The notes: generated from the letters alone by a model not told the origin. A stretch of 6,468 nucleotides of DNA from an uncultured Variovorax sp. (GCA_903872875.1 CAIQMJ010000446.1:1-6468), one strand, 5' to 3'; positions 1 to 6,142 are shown, numbered from the stretch's first letter. Numbers and translations are program-made.

Positions 1-189
1 GCCATGCTGGTTCATGCCGACATGCTCACGCTGGAACCGATCGCCGCACGGCCCGCGCACCTCGAAGCGCTGGCCGCCGCCGGCCTGAGCGCCGCGGCGA
101 TCGTCACCCTGTCGCAGCTCATCGCCTTCGTCGCCTACCAGGTCCGCGTGGTCGCCGGCCTGGCGCTGCTGGAAGGGAGCGCGGCATGA
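1..189 (+). CDS. CMD-domain protein, Avi_7170-like, C-terminal end only (partial)
   Basis: This is the last 62 codons of a gene that starts left of the window. The frame is open from base 1 and ends at TGA 187-189. The visible end reads as a helical C-terminus: an 'HADMLTLEPI' stretch, then 'GLSAAAIVTLSQLIAFVAYQVRVVAGL', shown here only in part as the segments GLSAAAIVTLSQ and FVAYQVRVVAG. This resembles the C-terminus of the CMD-domain family named after Avi_7170, recalled from memory, whose members are usually encoded beside an Avi_7169-type alkylhydroperoxidase-like protein. That is exactly the partner found next. The family belongs to the carboxymuconolactone decarboxylase/AhpD-like group. 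The true substrate is unknown and any catalytic cysteines would lie outside the window. Its stop codon overlaps the next start (ATGA, 186-189), which indicates translational coupling. The first in-frame ATG at 4 is internal and should not be taken as the start. Confidence 0.75.
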   Translation, partial: AMLVHADMLTLEPIAARPAHLEALAAAGLSAAAIVTLSQLIAFVAYQVRVVAGLALLEGSAA

Positions 190-755
190 ACTTCACGCTC
201 GACGTGCTGGACTGGAAGCCCTGGATCGAGGCCGTGCGGCTGGAAGACTGCAGCGAGCAGCAGCTCGCCGTGCTCGACGCCAGCAACCGCAGCGCGCGCC
301 AGTCGCAGTACTACCTGACGCTGGTGCACGACGCGCCTGCACTGCTGGAGCGCTCGCTGCTCTTCAACGCCGTGATGTACGGCACCAAGGGCCTGTCGCG
401 CGCCGAACGCGAGTTCGCGACGGTGGTGGAGTCGCGCATCAACGGCTGCCCGTACTGCGCGTCGGTGCATGCGCGGCTGTTCGTGCAACTGGCCAAGGAC
501 CTGCCGACGATGCAGGGCCTGCTGGCCGACGGCCCCACCGCGCCGATGCCGCCGCGCCTGCGCGCCATCGCCGACTACGCGGCGGCGCTCACCACCACGC
601 CGCCGAGCGCCACGCCGGCCCACATCGCCGCGCTGCGCGAGGTCGGCCTGAGCGACCTGGAGATCGCCGACGCGACGCATGCGGTCGCGATGTTCGCCTG
701 GGCGAACCGCCTGATGCAGACGCTGGGCGAGCCCTTCCTGCCGCCGGCCGCCTGA
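186..755 (+). CDS. Alkylhydroperoxidase (AhpD)-like protein, Avi_7169-like family
   Basis: A complete 189-residue protein of the AhpD/CMD superfamily, predicted cytosolic. The redox signature CPYC is at residues 88-91 with His95 four residues on (C-x-x-C-x-x-x-H). Glu76 sits 12 residues before the first cysteine, the spacing of the proton-relay glutamate in Mycobacterium AhpD. These residues suggest a thiol-based peroxidase or related redox activity. The N-terminal 'FTLDVLDWKPW' and the 'HAVAMFAWANRLM' segment near residue 165 match my recollection of the Avi_7169-type family, which pairs with the upstream Avi_7170-type protein. The ATG at 186 overlaps the upstream TGA and is preceded by a strong Shine-Dalgarno region, GGAAGGGAG at 171-179, so the start is well supported. 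AhpD proper works with AhpC and a dihydrolipoamide system; nothing of that kind is visible here. The reaction and substrate are therefore unknown, and the neighbouring dehydrogenase suggests small-molecule metabolism. Confidence 0.85.
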   Translation: MNFTLDVLDWKPWIEAVRLEDCSEQQLAVLDASNRSARQSQYYLTLVHDAPALLERSLLFNAVMYGTKGLSRAEREFATVVESRINGCPYCASVHARLFVQLAKDLPTMQGLLADGPTAPMPPRLRAIADYAAALTTTPPSATPAHIAALREVGLSDLEIADATHAVAMFAWANRLMQTLGEPFLPPAA

Positions 756-808
756 ACGGGTCGCCACGTTCGGTGCCCGGCCACCGCCTTCCACTTCCGG
801 AGAAATCC

Positions 809-1543
809 ATGTCCTTTCCCCCTTCCCTCGGCTACCGCACCGCGCTCGTCACCGGTGCCTCCAGCGGCATCGGCGCCTCGACGGTCGAGGCGCTCACCGC
901 CGCCGGCCTCACGGTGCACGCGGTGGCGCGCCGCGGCGACCGCCTGCAGGAGCTCGCCGCGCGCACCGGCTGCGTGCCGCACGTGCTCGACATCACCGAC
1001 CGCAAGGCCTGCGCCGCCGCGCTCGACGGCCTGGAGATCGACATCCTGGTGAACAACGCGGGCGGCTCGCACCAGAGCCCGATCCAGGACTACCCGCCGG
1101 ACGAGATCGACCGCATCCTCGACCTGAACCTGCGCGCCGTGATGCACCTCAACCGCCTGCTGCTGCCCGGCATGCTGGCGCGCGACCGCGGCCACATCGT
1201 GGTGATCGGCTCGATGGCCGGCCATTACCCGATGCGCGGCTCGGCGCTCTACTCGGCAGCCAAGGCGGCGGTGTCGCACGCCTTCGACGTGATGCGGCTC
1301 GACACGCTCGGCAGCCGCGTGCGCTGGACCGAGGTGGCGCCCGGCCGCGTCGCGACCGAGGCCTTCATGAACTCGATCGGCCCGGAGCGCGCGAAGGAGT
1401 TCCTGAGCAAGGAAACGCTGCAGCCCGAAGACCTTGCGGCGTCCGTCTGCCATGCGCTGATGGCGCCGCCGCACGTCAACGTGAGCCGCATCGAGATCTA
1501 TCCGGTCAAGCAGGCTTCAGGCGGCTTCCTTTACGCGGACTGA
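809..1543 (+). CDS. Classical short-chain dehydrogenase/reductase (SDR), probably NADP-dependent
   Basis: A 244-residue cytosolic oxidoreductase of usual classical-SDR length. The Rossmann cofactor loop TGASSGIG is at residues 15-22 and NNAG at 82-85. The catalytic tetrad is complete: Asn107, Ser135, Tyr148 and Lys152 (YSAAK 148-152). 'ARR' at 40-42, after the second beta strand, puts arginines where NADPH-preferring enzymes bind the 2'-phosphate, so NADP is inferred. The 'EVAPGRVATEAF' segment near 174-185 resembles the YdfG/serine 3-dehydrogenase-like branch, which oxidises 3-hydroxy acids, but the substrate cannot be read from sequence. I chose ATG 809 because GGAGA at 799-803 lies 5 bases upstream and the Rossmann fold starts soon after it. 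A GTG at 773 would add 12 residues without family support. The gene follows the AhpD-like gene by 53 bp on the same strand and is probably in its operon. Its last 27 bases overlap the hemerythrin gene on the other strand. Confidence 0.9.
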   Translation: MSFPPSLGYRTALVTGASSGIGASTVEALTAAGLTVHAVARRGDRLQELAARTGCVPHVLDITDRKACAAALDGLEIDILVNNAGGSHQSPIQDYPPDEIDRILDLNLRAVMHLNRLLLPGMLARDRGHIVVIGSMAGHYPMRGSALYSAAKAAVSHAFDVMRLDTLGSRVRWTEVAPGRVATEAFMNSIGPERAKEFLSKETLQPEDLAASVCHALMAPPHVNVSRIEIYPVKQASGGFLYAD

Positions 1544-2014
1544 GCTGTCGCAGGCCGCCGATCCGCAGCCCGTCAGCGGCTGCGCCGGCAGCGCCTCGGG
1601 CATGCGCAGGTCGCCGGTCTCCGGGTCGAAGCCGACGCCGCGCATGTGCAGCGCAAGCGCGGCGTCCATGGTCTGCGCGTGGTGCACGAACCACGGCGCG
1701 AGCTCGCGCGCCATCTCTCGAACCAGCGCCGTGCGGCCACTGCGGCCGGCCTCCAGGCCCTCGCGCATCGCCTGCAGGACCACGCGATGCTGCAGGCCGT
1801 GGCAGTTGGTGGACGCGAAGCCGGTGCGCCGCATCCAGTCGTCCTCGCGCCCGAAGTGATCGGCCGTGTGGTCGACCAGCGTGCGCCATTCCGCGAGCAG
1901 GCGCGTGTCATCGGCGCGCTCCACGCGTGCGAGCAGATCGACGAATTCGCGATGGGTGTCGTCCATCAGCGGCAAATCGAGCGACAGCGCGTCCGACCAT
2001 TCCAGCACAGCCAT
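1517..2014 (-). CDS. Bacteriohemerythrin, single-domain, with short C-terminal extension
   Basis: A 165-residue protein with all the residues expected for a non-haem di-iron hemerythrin site: His21 (D-D-T-H-R-E-F), His53, Glu57, His72, His76, His112 and Asp117. The spacings 53/57, 57/72, 72/76 and 112/117 match the known DcrH-type hemerythrin ligand pattern. It has no signal peptide or membrane segment and is predicted to be cytosolic. Family members bind O2 reversibly and are linked to O2 delivery, O2 or NO sensing, or iron handling; which applies here is not visible. About 48 residues follow the last ligand, ending with Cys150 and Cys155 (CGSAAC), an unusual tail for a minimal hemerythrin. 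The start is supported by AAGGAG six bases upstream of the ATG. The gene lies 44 bp downstream of aacS on the same strand, so co-transcription is likely. Its 3' end overlaps the convergent dehydrogenase gene by 27 bp. Confidence 0.9.
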   Translation of the reverse strand: MAVLEWSDALSLDLPLMDDTHREFVDLLARVERADDTRLLAEWRTLVDHTADHFGREDDWMRRTGFASTNCHGLQHRVVLQAMREGLEAGRSGRTALVREMARELAPWFVHHAQTMDAALALHMRGVGFDPETGDLRMPEALPAQPLTGCGSAACDSSVRVKEAA

Positions 2015-2058
2015 GCGGATCTCCTTGAGTGAAGACCGCAGGCTATCGGGGCATCGCC

Positions 2059-4068
2059 TCAGGCAGCTTGACTTGCCTCAAGAGTGCGTTGGCGCGCCAG
2101 CGCCACGAACCAGTCGAGGCTGCCCGGGTTGGCCATCGCCTCGCGGTTGACCACCTTCTCGATCGGCTGCCCGAGCAGCAGCTTCTTGATCGGCAGTTCC
2201 TGCTTCTTGCCAGACAGCGTTCGGGGAATCTCGGCCACCGCGAAGATGTCGTCCGGAAGGAAGCGCGGCGACAGCGAAGTCTTGATGGCGGCATGGAGCC
2301 TGGCGCGCATCGCGTCGTCCAGCGCCACGCCCGGGCGCAGCACCACGAACAGCGGCATGTAGCTGTCGCGGCCCAGGTATTCGAGGTCGACCACCATCGA
2401 GTCGATCACTTCCGGCAATGCCTCGACCGCGCTGTAGATCTCGCTGGTGCCCATGCGCAGGCCCTGGCGGTTGATGGTCGCGTCGCTGCGGCCGTAGATC
2501 ACGCAGCCGCCGTCGCGGCCGATGCGCAGCCAGTCGCCGTGGCGCCAGATGCCCGGGTAGGTGTCGAAGTAGCTCGACAGGTAGCGCGCATTGTTCTCGT
2601 CGCCCCAGAGGTAGAGCGGCATCGACGGGATCGGCTTCACGCAGACCAGTTCGCCGACCTCGCCGATCACCGGCTGGCCCTGTTCGTTCCAGGCCTCGAC
2701 CGCGGCGCCGAGCTGCCGGCACTGCATCTGGCCGGGCACCTCGGGCAGCTCACGGTTGCCGCCGACGAAGGCGCCGCAGAAATCGGTGCCGCCGGAGATG
2801 TTGCACCACCAGACGTGGGGCGCGCCGGCCTTCGCAAGCTGTGCCGAGCCCCAGCGCTGCACGTCCTCGGCGAGCGGCGAGCCGGTGCTGCCCAGCGCTC
2901 GCACGCGCGACAGGTCGCCGCAGTCGGCCAGCGCCAGGCCGGCCTTCATGCAGTTCGCGAAATAGGCGGCGCCAGCGCCGAAGAAGGTGACGCCATGGCG
3001 CGCGACGAAGCGCCACAGCACGCCCCAGTCCGGCCGCTCCTTGCTGCCGGCCGGGTGGCCGTCGTACAGCACGATGGTCGCGCCGAAGGCCAGGCCGGCG
3101 AGCTGCGAGTTCCACATCACCCAGCCGGTCGAGCTGTACCAGTGATAGCGCTCGCCGAAGTTGTTGGCGCCATAGCTCGTGCCGACGTCGTTGTGCAGGC
3201 CGCAGGCGTACATGTTGACGATCACGCCGCCCTGGCCATGCACGATCGGCTTGGGCAGGCCGGTGGTGCCGCTCGAATAGAGGATCCACATCGGATGGTC
3301 GAAGGGCAGCCATTCGGGCGCGAAGGCGGCAGTCTCCGCGTCGTCGCGGCCCGCGGCTTCGGCCCAGCCGAGTTCGGCGGGCACGGATGCCGCGGCGAAA
3401 GGCGTGTCGATCAGCAGCAGCCTCTGCACGCTCGGCAGCGCGGCGCGCAGTTCGTTGACCACGGCGCTGCGGTCGAGCGCCTTGCCGCCATAGTGCACGC
3501 CATCGACCGCGATCAACACCTTGGGCTCGATCTGGCGGAACCGGTCGGCCACGGCGGCCGTGCCCATGTCGGGCGCGCAGACGCTCCAGATCGCGCCCAG
3601 GCTCGAGCAGGCCAGGAAGGCAACGATGGTTTCCGGCACGTTCGGCAGGTAGGCCGCGACACGGTCGCCGCGCCGCACGCCGAGCCCGCGCAGCGCCAGC
3701 GCGACCGAGGCGACCTGGCGGCGCAGTTCAGGCCAGGAGAGCTCGCGCACCTCGCCGCGTTCGTTGTCGCTGACGATCGCGGGCATGCCGGCCGCGTGCG
3801 CCGCGTCGGCATGGCGCAGCACTTCGTGTGCGTAGTTCACCTGCGCACCCGGAAACCAGACCGCGCCCGGCATCCGGCCGTCGGCCAGCACGGCGGTGTG
3901 CGGCGTCGGCGACTGCATGCCGGCGTAGTCCCAGATGCTTTGCCAGAAGGTGTCGAGCTCGGTGACGGACCAGCGCCACAGCGCGTCGTACGAATCGAAG
4001 GCGATGCCGTGCCGCTCGCGCAGCCAGTCTTGGTAGAGGCGGATCTGGGGGACGTTGGGAGCAGTCAT
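2059..4068 (-). CDS. aacS: Acetoacetyl-CoA synthetase (acetoacetate-CoA ligase)
   Basis: A full-length 669-residue cytosolic adenylate-forming ligase that activates acetoacetate with ATP and CoA to acetoacetyl-CoA, AMP and PPi. This feeds ketone bodies, or acetoacetate released from polyhydroxybutyrate breakdown, into central metabolism. The acetyl-CoA-synthetase N-terminal region is at about 24-84 ('FWQSIWDYAG'). The ATP-binding motif YSSGTTGLPKP is at 264-274, a 'WYSSTGWVMWN' motif at 310-320, 'NISGGTDF' at 423-430, the ribose-binding Asp512 in 'GDW', the hinge region 'YGRSDATINRQG' from 525, and the C-terminal 'IPRTLSGKK' with probable catalytic Lys621. 'LPIKKLL' and 'NPGSLDWF' near the end are typical of acetoacetyl-CoA synthetase rather than acetyl- or propionyl-CoA synthetase. 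No Shine-Dalgarno sequence precedes the ATG at 4066-4068, yet the N-terminus fits the family. The inverted-repeat cluster at 4106-4137 may regulate it. The hemerythrin gene follows 44 bp downstream. Confidence 0.95.
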   Translation of the reverse strand: MTAPNVPQIRLYQDWLRERHGIAFDSYDALWRWSVTELDTFWQSIWDYAGMQSPTPHTAVLADGRMPGAVWFPGAQVNYAHEVLRHADAAHAAGMPAIVSDNERGEVRELSWPELRRQVASVALALRGLGVRRGDRVAAYLPNVPETIVAFLACSSLGAIWSVCAPDMGTAAVADRFRQIEPKVLIAVDGVHYGGKALDRSAVVNELRAALPSVQRLLLIDTPFAAASVPAELGWAEAAGRDDAETAAFAPEWLPFDHPMWILYSSGTTGLPKPIVHGQGGVIVNMYACGLHNDVGTSYGANNFGERYHWYSSTGWVMWNSQLAGLAFGATIVLYDGHPAGSKERPDWGVLWRFVARHGVTFFGAGAAYFANCMKAGLALADCGDLSRVRALGSTGSPLAEDVQRWGSAQLAKAGAPHVWWCNISGGTDFCGAFVGGNRELPEVPGQMQCRQLGAAVEAWNEQGQPVIGEVGELVCVKPIPSMPLYLWGDENNARYLSSYFDTYPGIWRHGDWLRIGRDGGCVIYGRSDATINRQGLRMGTSEIYSAVEALPEVIDSMVVDLEYLGRDSYMPLFVVLRPGVALDDAMRARLHAAIKTSLSPRFLPDDIFAVAEIPRTLSGKKQELPIKKLLLGQPIEKVVNREAMANPGSLDWFVALARQRTLEASQAA

Positions 4069-4075
4069 GGCGTCA

Positions 4076-4105
4076 AGCTTAGGACGCGGACCGGCCCGTT
4101 GTCAG
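4076..4105 (-). promoter_or_regulatory. aacS: Weak candidate sigma-70 promoter for aacS
   Basis: Read on the minus strand, CTGACA (4105-4100) matches the -35 consensus at five of six positions. An 18-bp spacer leads to TAAGCT (4081-4076), which matches the -10 consensus at only three of six. If used, transcription would begin about at 4069, next to the ATG at 4068, giving a nearly leaderless mRNA. That would explain the missing Shine-Dalgarno sequence. The -10 is poor, so this is a suggestion only. Confidence 0.2.
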
Positions 4106-4137
4106 CGGGAATGTCCCGACCATGTCCCGTGCGGGAC
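4106..4137. promoter_or_regulatory. Cluster of TCCCG/CGGGA half-sites, candidate operator upstream of aacS
   Basis: The 91-bp gap between the AsmA-like gene and aacS holds four copies of one 5-mer in both orientations: CGGGA 4106-4110, TCCCG 4114-4118, TCCCG 4125-4129 and CGGGA 4132-4136. They form two dyads: CGGGA-ATG-TCCCG, centred at 4112, and GTCCCG-TG-CGGGAC at 4124-4137. In addition, ATGTCCCG is directly repeated at 4111 and 4122, 11 bp apart, close to one helical turn. There is no T-run on either side, so a terminator is unlikely. The position, immediately upstream of the possible -35 of aacS, fits binding of a dimeric regulator. Which regulator is unknown. Confidence 0.4.
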
Positions 4138-4159
4138 GGCGCCGGCATCGCGCGCCTGC

Positions 4160-5494
4160 TCAGGGCCGTGGCCGCTTCGGCGCCGCGCGCTTCGCGCCTT
4201 CCTTGTCGGTGAACAGCCGCTCGATCTGCTGGCCGATGCGCGCACCGATGGCGGTGCCCACGCCCGGCAGCACCGCCGTCCCGACCGCCGCGCCGGTCAG
4301 CGCGCCGCCGGTCAGCGAGAGTTCCGGCTCGGACAAGGTGCCGCCGAGCTTGAGCGGCACGCCGACCACGCCGTCGACGATGTCGACCGCCGCATCGCCG
4401 GACAGCCGGCGGTTGAAGATGTGCGCATCGCCACTCGCCGTCAGCACGCCGGAGCGCGCCTTGAGGTTCGTGTAGTCGAGCCGCGTGCCTTCGTCGGTGT
4501 TCTGCGTGTCGAGCGTGCCGGTGAGCTGGTCGAGCGGCGTCTGTCCGCCACGGCTGGTTCCGGCGGTGCTGATCGCCTTCTGCAGGTCGAAGCGCGTGAG
4601 CCTGGCCGGCCGCACCGTGAACTGCGTGCGGCTGTGCAGATTGCCCCAGAGCTGGCCGATCTTGTCGGCCTCGGAACGCAGCTCGGTCTGGCCGAACACC
4701 TTGCCCGCGACCGGCGTGCGGCGCCCGAACGCCTGCACGAGCAGTTCGATGTCGACGTTCTTCGGCTCCAGCTGCGCCGTGAGCACCAGCTTGCCGTCGG
4801 CGCCCGTCTGCAGCTGGGTGCCGCCGTTCCAGGTGCCGCCACCGATGTCGACGAAGGTCCGCCAGCGGTCGGCGTCGCCTTCGCGCTCCAGCCGGAGCCG
4901 GGCCGGCGGCGTCACGGCATTGCGGTTGATCTCGGCCTTGCGCGGGCGCCATTGCGGGTCGAACACGATGTCGCCGTCGTAGGCGAGCTGGATGTCGCGC
5001 CGGTCGCTCCAGGTCAGGTCGTCGAAACGCAGGCGGCCCAGCGGAATCTCGGCCAGTTGCCAGCGGCCCTGCCCCTCCTTGGCGGTCGTCGTCATTTCCT
5101 CGAAGCGGCCACGGAAGGCCCGCACCGACTCGCGCGGCGCCAGCACGCCATCGACTTCGAGCCCATCGGCCTGGATGCGGCGCGACAGCAGTGGCAGGAG
5201 CCTGGGCAACAGCACGAGTCGCCGCACGGTGATCGGCTCGTCCTGCACGGTGGCGATGTCGTCGATCTCGATGCGCGGCAGCGGGGCCAGCTGCCAATGC
5301 ACGCGTCCGACCTTCAAGCCGACGCCCAGGCGCTGCTCGAAAGTCTGCTCGATGCGCGTCGCCAGCTGAGCGTCGCTGGGAATCAGCCACCAGCCGACCC
5401 CTGCGACGATGACGACGAGCGCTGCCAAGCCTGCGGCGACCCGGGTCGCCCATCGTTGTGGAGATGTCATAGAGCGTTCGAGCTTAGCGGCCAT
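4160..5494 (-). CDS. AsmA-like membrane-anchored protein
   Basis: A 444-residue protein with one hydrophobic N-terminal segment at about 17-38 ('AALVVIVAGVGWWLIP'), preceded by basic residues. This suggests an inner-membrane anchor with the rest in the periplasm. The body is rich in short alternating beta strands with repeated 'G.L' and 'D' turns, and near residues 379-392 has 'VPLKLGGTLSEPEL', typical of the C-terminal AsmA domain. A glycine/alanine-rich stretch (396-421) and a basic tail (434-444) follow. AsmA-type proteins take part in envelope assembly and, in larger relatives, lipid transport between membranes. This one is shorter than E. coli AsmA (about 617 residues), and its particular role is unknown. 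Neither candidate start, ATG 5494 or ATG 5470, has a Shine-Dalgarno sequence; the second would remove eight residues (MAAKLERS) and keep the anchor. It is divergent from the thioesterase gene, and aacS follows downstream on the same strand. Confidence 0.75.
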   Translation of the reverse strand: MAAKLERSMTSPQRWATRVAAGLAALVVIVAGVGWWLIPSDAQLATRIEQTFEQRLGVGLKVGRVHWQLAPLPRIEIDDIATVQDEPITVRRLVLLPRLLPLLSRRIQADGLEVDGVLAPRESVRAFRGRFEEMTTTAKEGQGRWQLAEIPLGRLRFDDLTWSDRRDIQLAYDGDIVFDPQWRPRKAEINRNAVTPPARLRLEREGDADRWRTFVDIGGGTWNGGTQLQTGADGKLVLTAQLEPKNVDIELLVQAFGRRTPVAGKVFGQTELRSEADKIGQLWGNLHSRTQFTVRPARLTRFDLQKAISTAGTSRGGQTPLDQLTGTLDTQNTDEGTRLDYTNLKARSGVLTASGDAHIFNRRLSGDAAVDIVDGVVGVPLKLGGTLSEPELSLTGGALTGAAVGTAVLPGVGTAIGARIGQQIERLFTDKEGAKRAAPKRPRP

Positions 5495-5528
5495 CGGTCG
5501 CGGCGGTGTCGGCGAGCGCGCCGCACGC

Positions 5529-5558
5529 CTGCCGCCATGGCACGCGCCTCGCTATAGT
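5529..5558 (+). promoter_or_regulatory. Candidate sigma-70 promoter for the thioesterase gene
   Basis: In the 90-bp divergent gap (5495-5584), TATAGT at 5553-5558 matches the -10 consensus at five of six positions. CTGCCG at 5529-5534, 18 bp upstream, is a poor -35 (three of six). Transcription would start near 5565, giving a leader of about 20 bases that contains the GGAG at 5576-5579. The core CTATAG (5552-5557) is self-complementary, so the minus strand also reads TATAGC (5556-5551), a four-of-six -10 facing the AsmA-like gene; no good -35 was seen for that direction. Confidence 0.4.
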
Positions 5559-5584
5559 TTTGCCATTCTTTCCCCGGAGTTTCC

Positions 5585-6010
5585 ATGGCCATCTGGCAAA
5601 AGCCCATCTCGCTCGACCTCATCGCCGCGCACAGCGTGGACACGGCGGTCGAACGTCTTGGCATCGAATTCGTCGAGATCGGCGACGACTTCCTGCGTGC
5701 CCGCGTGCCGGTCGACAAGCGCACCGTCCAGCCTTTCGGCCTGCTGCACGGCGGTGTGTCGGTGACGCTGGCCGAGACGCTCGGCTCGATGGGCGCCTAC
5801 TACAGCTCGCCGGAAGGCCACCAGGCGGTCGGCCTGGACATCAACGCCAACCACCTGCGCTCCGCCACGCAGGGCTGGGTCACCGGCACGGCGCGCCCGG
5901 TGCACCGCGGCCGCACCACCCAGGTCTGGCAGATCGACATGTGCAACGACGCCGGCGACATGACCTGCGTGTCGCGCATCACGATGGCGATCCTGCTGCC
6001 GCGCAAGTAA
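5585..6010 (+). CDS. Hotdog-fold acyl-CoA thioesterase, YdiI/MenI-like (PaaI superfamily)
   Basis: A 141-residue cytosolic protein that hydrolyses acyl- or aroyl-CoA thioesters. It is very similar along its whole length to E. coli YdiI (MenI) as I recall it: an N-terminal 'IW...ISL', 'VPVDKRTVQPFGLLHGG' at 41-57 (shown in part), 'AETLGS' at 63-68, 'GLDINANH' at 83-90 and 'QVWQID' at 113-118. Active-site residues are Gln49, His55 and Gly56 of the HGG loop, Glu64 as catalytic base, and Ser68. In E. coli this enzyme releases 1,4-dihydroxy-2-naphthoate in menaquinone synthesis and also acts on aromatic CoA esters. If the host is a ubiquinone-using betaproteobacterium, the menaquinone role is doubtful, and aromatic acyl-CoA clearance is an alternative, so no symbol is given. 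The start is supported by GGAG at 5576-5579, five bases upstream. The gene is divergent from the AsmA-like gene and probably transcribed alone or with minC. Confidence 0.9.
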   Translation: MAIWQKPISLDLIAAHSVDTAVERLGIEFVEIGDDFLRARVPVDKRTVQPFGLLHGGVSVTLAETLGSMGAYYSSPEGHQAVGLDINANHLRSATQGWVTGTARPVHRGRTTQVWQIDMCNDAGDMTCVSRITMAILLPRK

Positions 6011-6074
6011 GTACTGACCGGCCTGCCAAAGCGCACCGCGGCGGCACATTTTGTGTGACAGTGCGTTGCAGGCG

Positions 6075-6108
6075 CGGCCGGCCGCCCGGGAGAGTGCATG
6101 GCCGGCCG
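6075..6108 (+). other. GC-rich inverted repeat around a possible ribosome-binding site upstream of minC
   Basis: CGGCCGGCC at 6075-6083 can pair with GGCCGGCCG at 6100-6108, giving nine G-C pairs with a 16-base loop. The loop holds the purine-rich GGGAGAG (6088-6094). The first two bases (AT) of the alternative minC ATG at 6098-6100 are also in the loop, while its G starts the second arm. No T-run follows, so this is not an ordinary terminator. CGGCCGGCCG is also a palindrome by itself, so chance pairing in GC-rich DNA is quite possible. Confidence 0.3.
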
Positions 6109-6142
6109 TTTGACTCCCCCGCTTTTCGCACGATCCTTTTCC

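Noticed and set aside
773..811. GTG 773 as the SDR start
   Set aside because: It adds 12 residues with no family support, whereas ATG 809 has GGAGA at 5-base spacing and the usual distance to the Rossmann motif.
135..1474. Two minus-strand open frames (135-794 and 575-1474) opposite the AhpD-like and SDR genes
   Set aside because: They lie antisense to genes with clear catalytic motifs and have compositionally biased translations without domains.
2061..2078. AGGCA ... TGCCT inverted repeat at the 3' end of aacS as a terminator
   Set aside because: The stem is only five base pairs with an eight-base loop, lies mainly inside the coding end, and has no T-run.
4124..4137. GTCCCG-TG-CGGGAC as a terminator of the AsmA-like gene
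   Set aside because: The loop is only two bases, and no T-run follows on the minus strand; a protein-binding dyad is the better explanation.
2029..4212. A 727-residue open frame on the plus strand across the aacS gene
   Set aside because: It is antisense to a gene with full-length acetoacetyl-CoA synthetase motifs. Its translation is rich in Arg, Ala, His and Gln with no recognisable domain, as expected for a shadow frame in GC-rich DNA.
4055..5557. A 500-residue plus-strand open frame and a 462-residue minus-strand frame (4065-5453) over the AsmA-like gene
   Set aside because: Both are low-complexity Arg/Ala-rich translations. The 444-residue minus-strand frame has a proper membrane anchor and AsmA-type C-terminal features.
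6011..6060. A terminator after the thioesterase gene, near the CACA-TTT-TGTG repeat at 6045-6055
   Set aside because: The stem is only four pairs and the T-run lies in the loop rather than after a GC stem, so it is not convincing.
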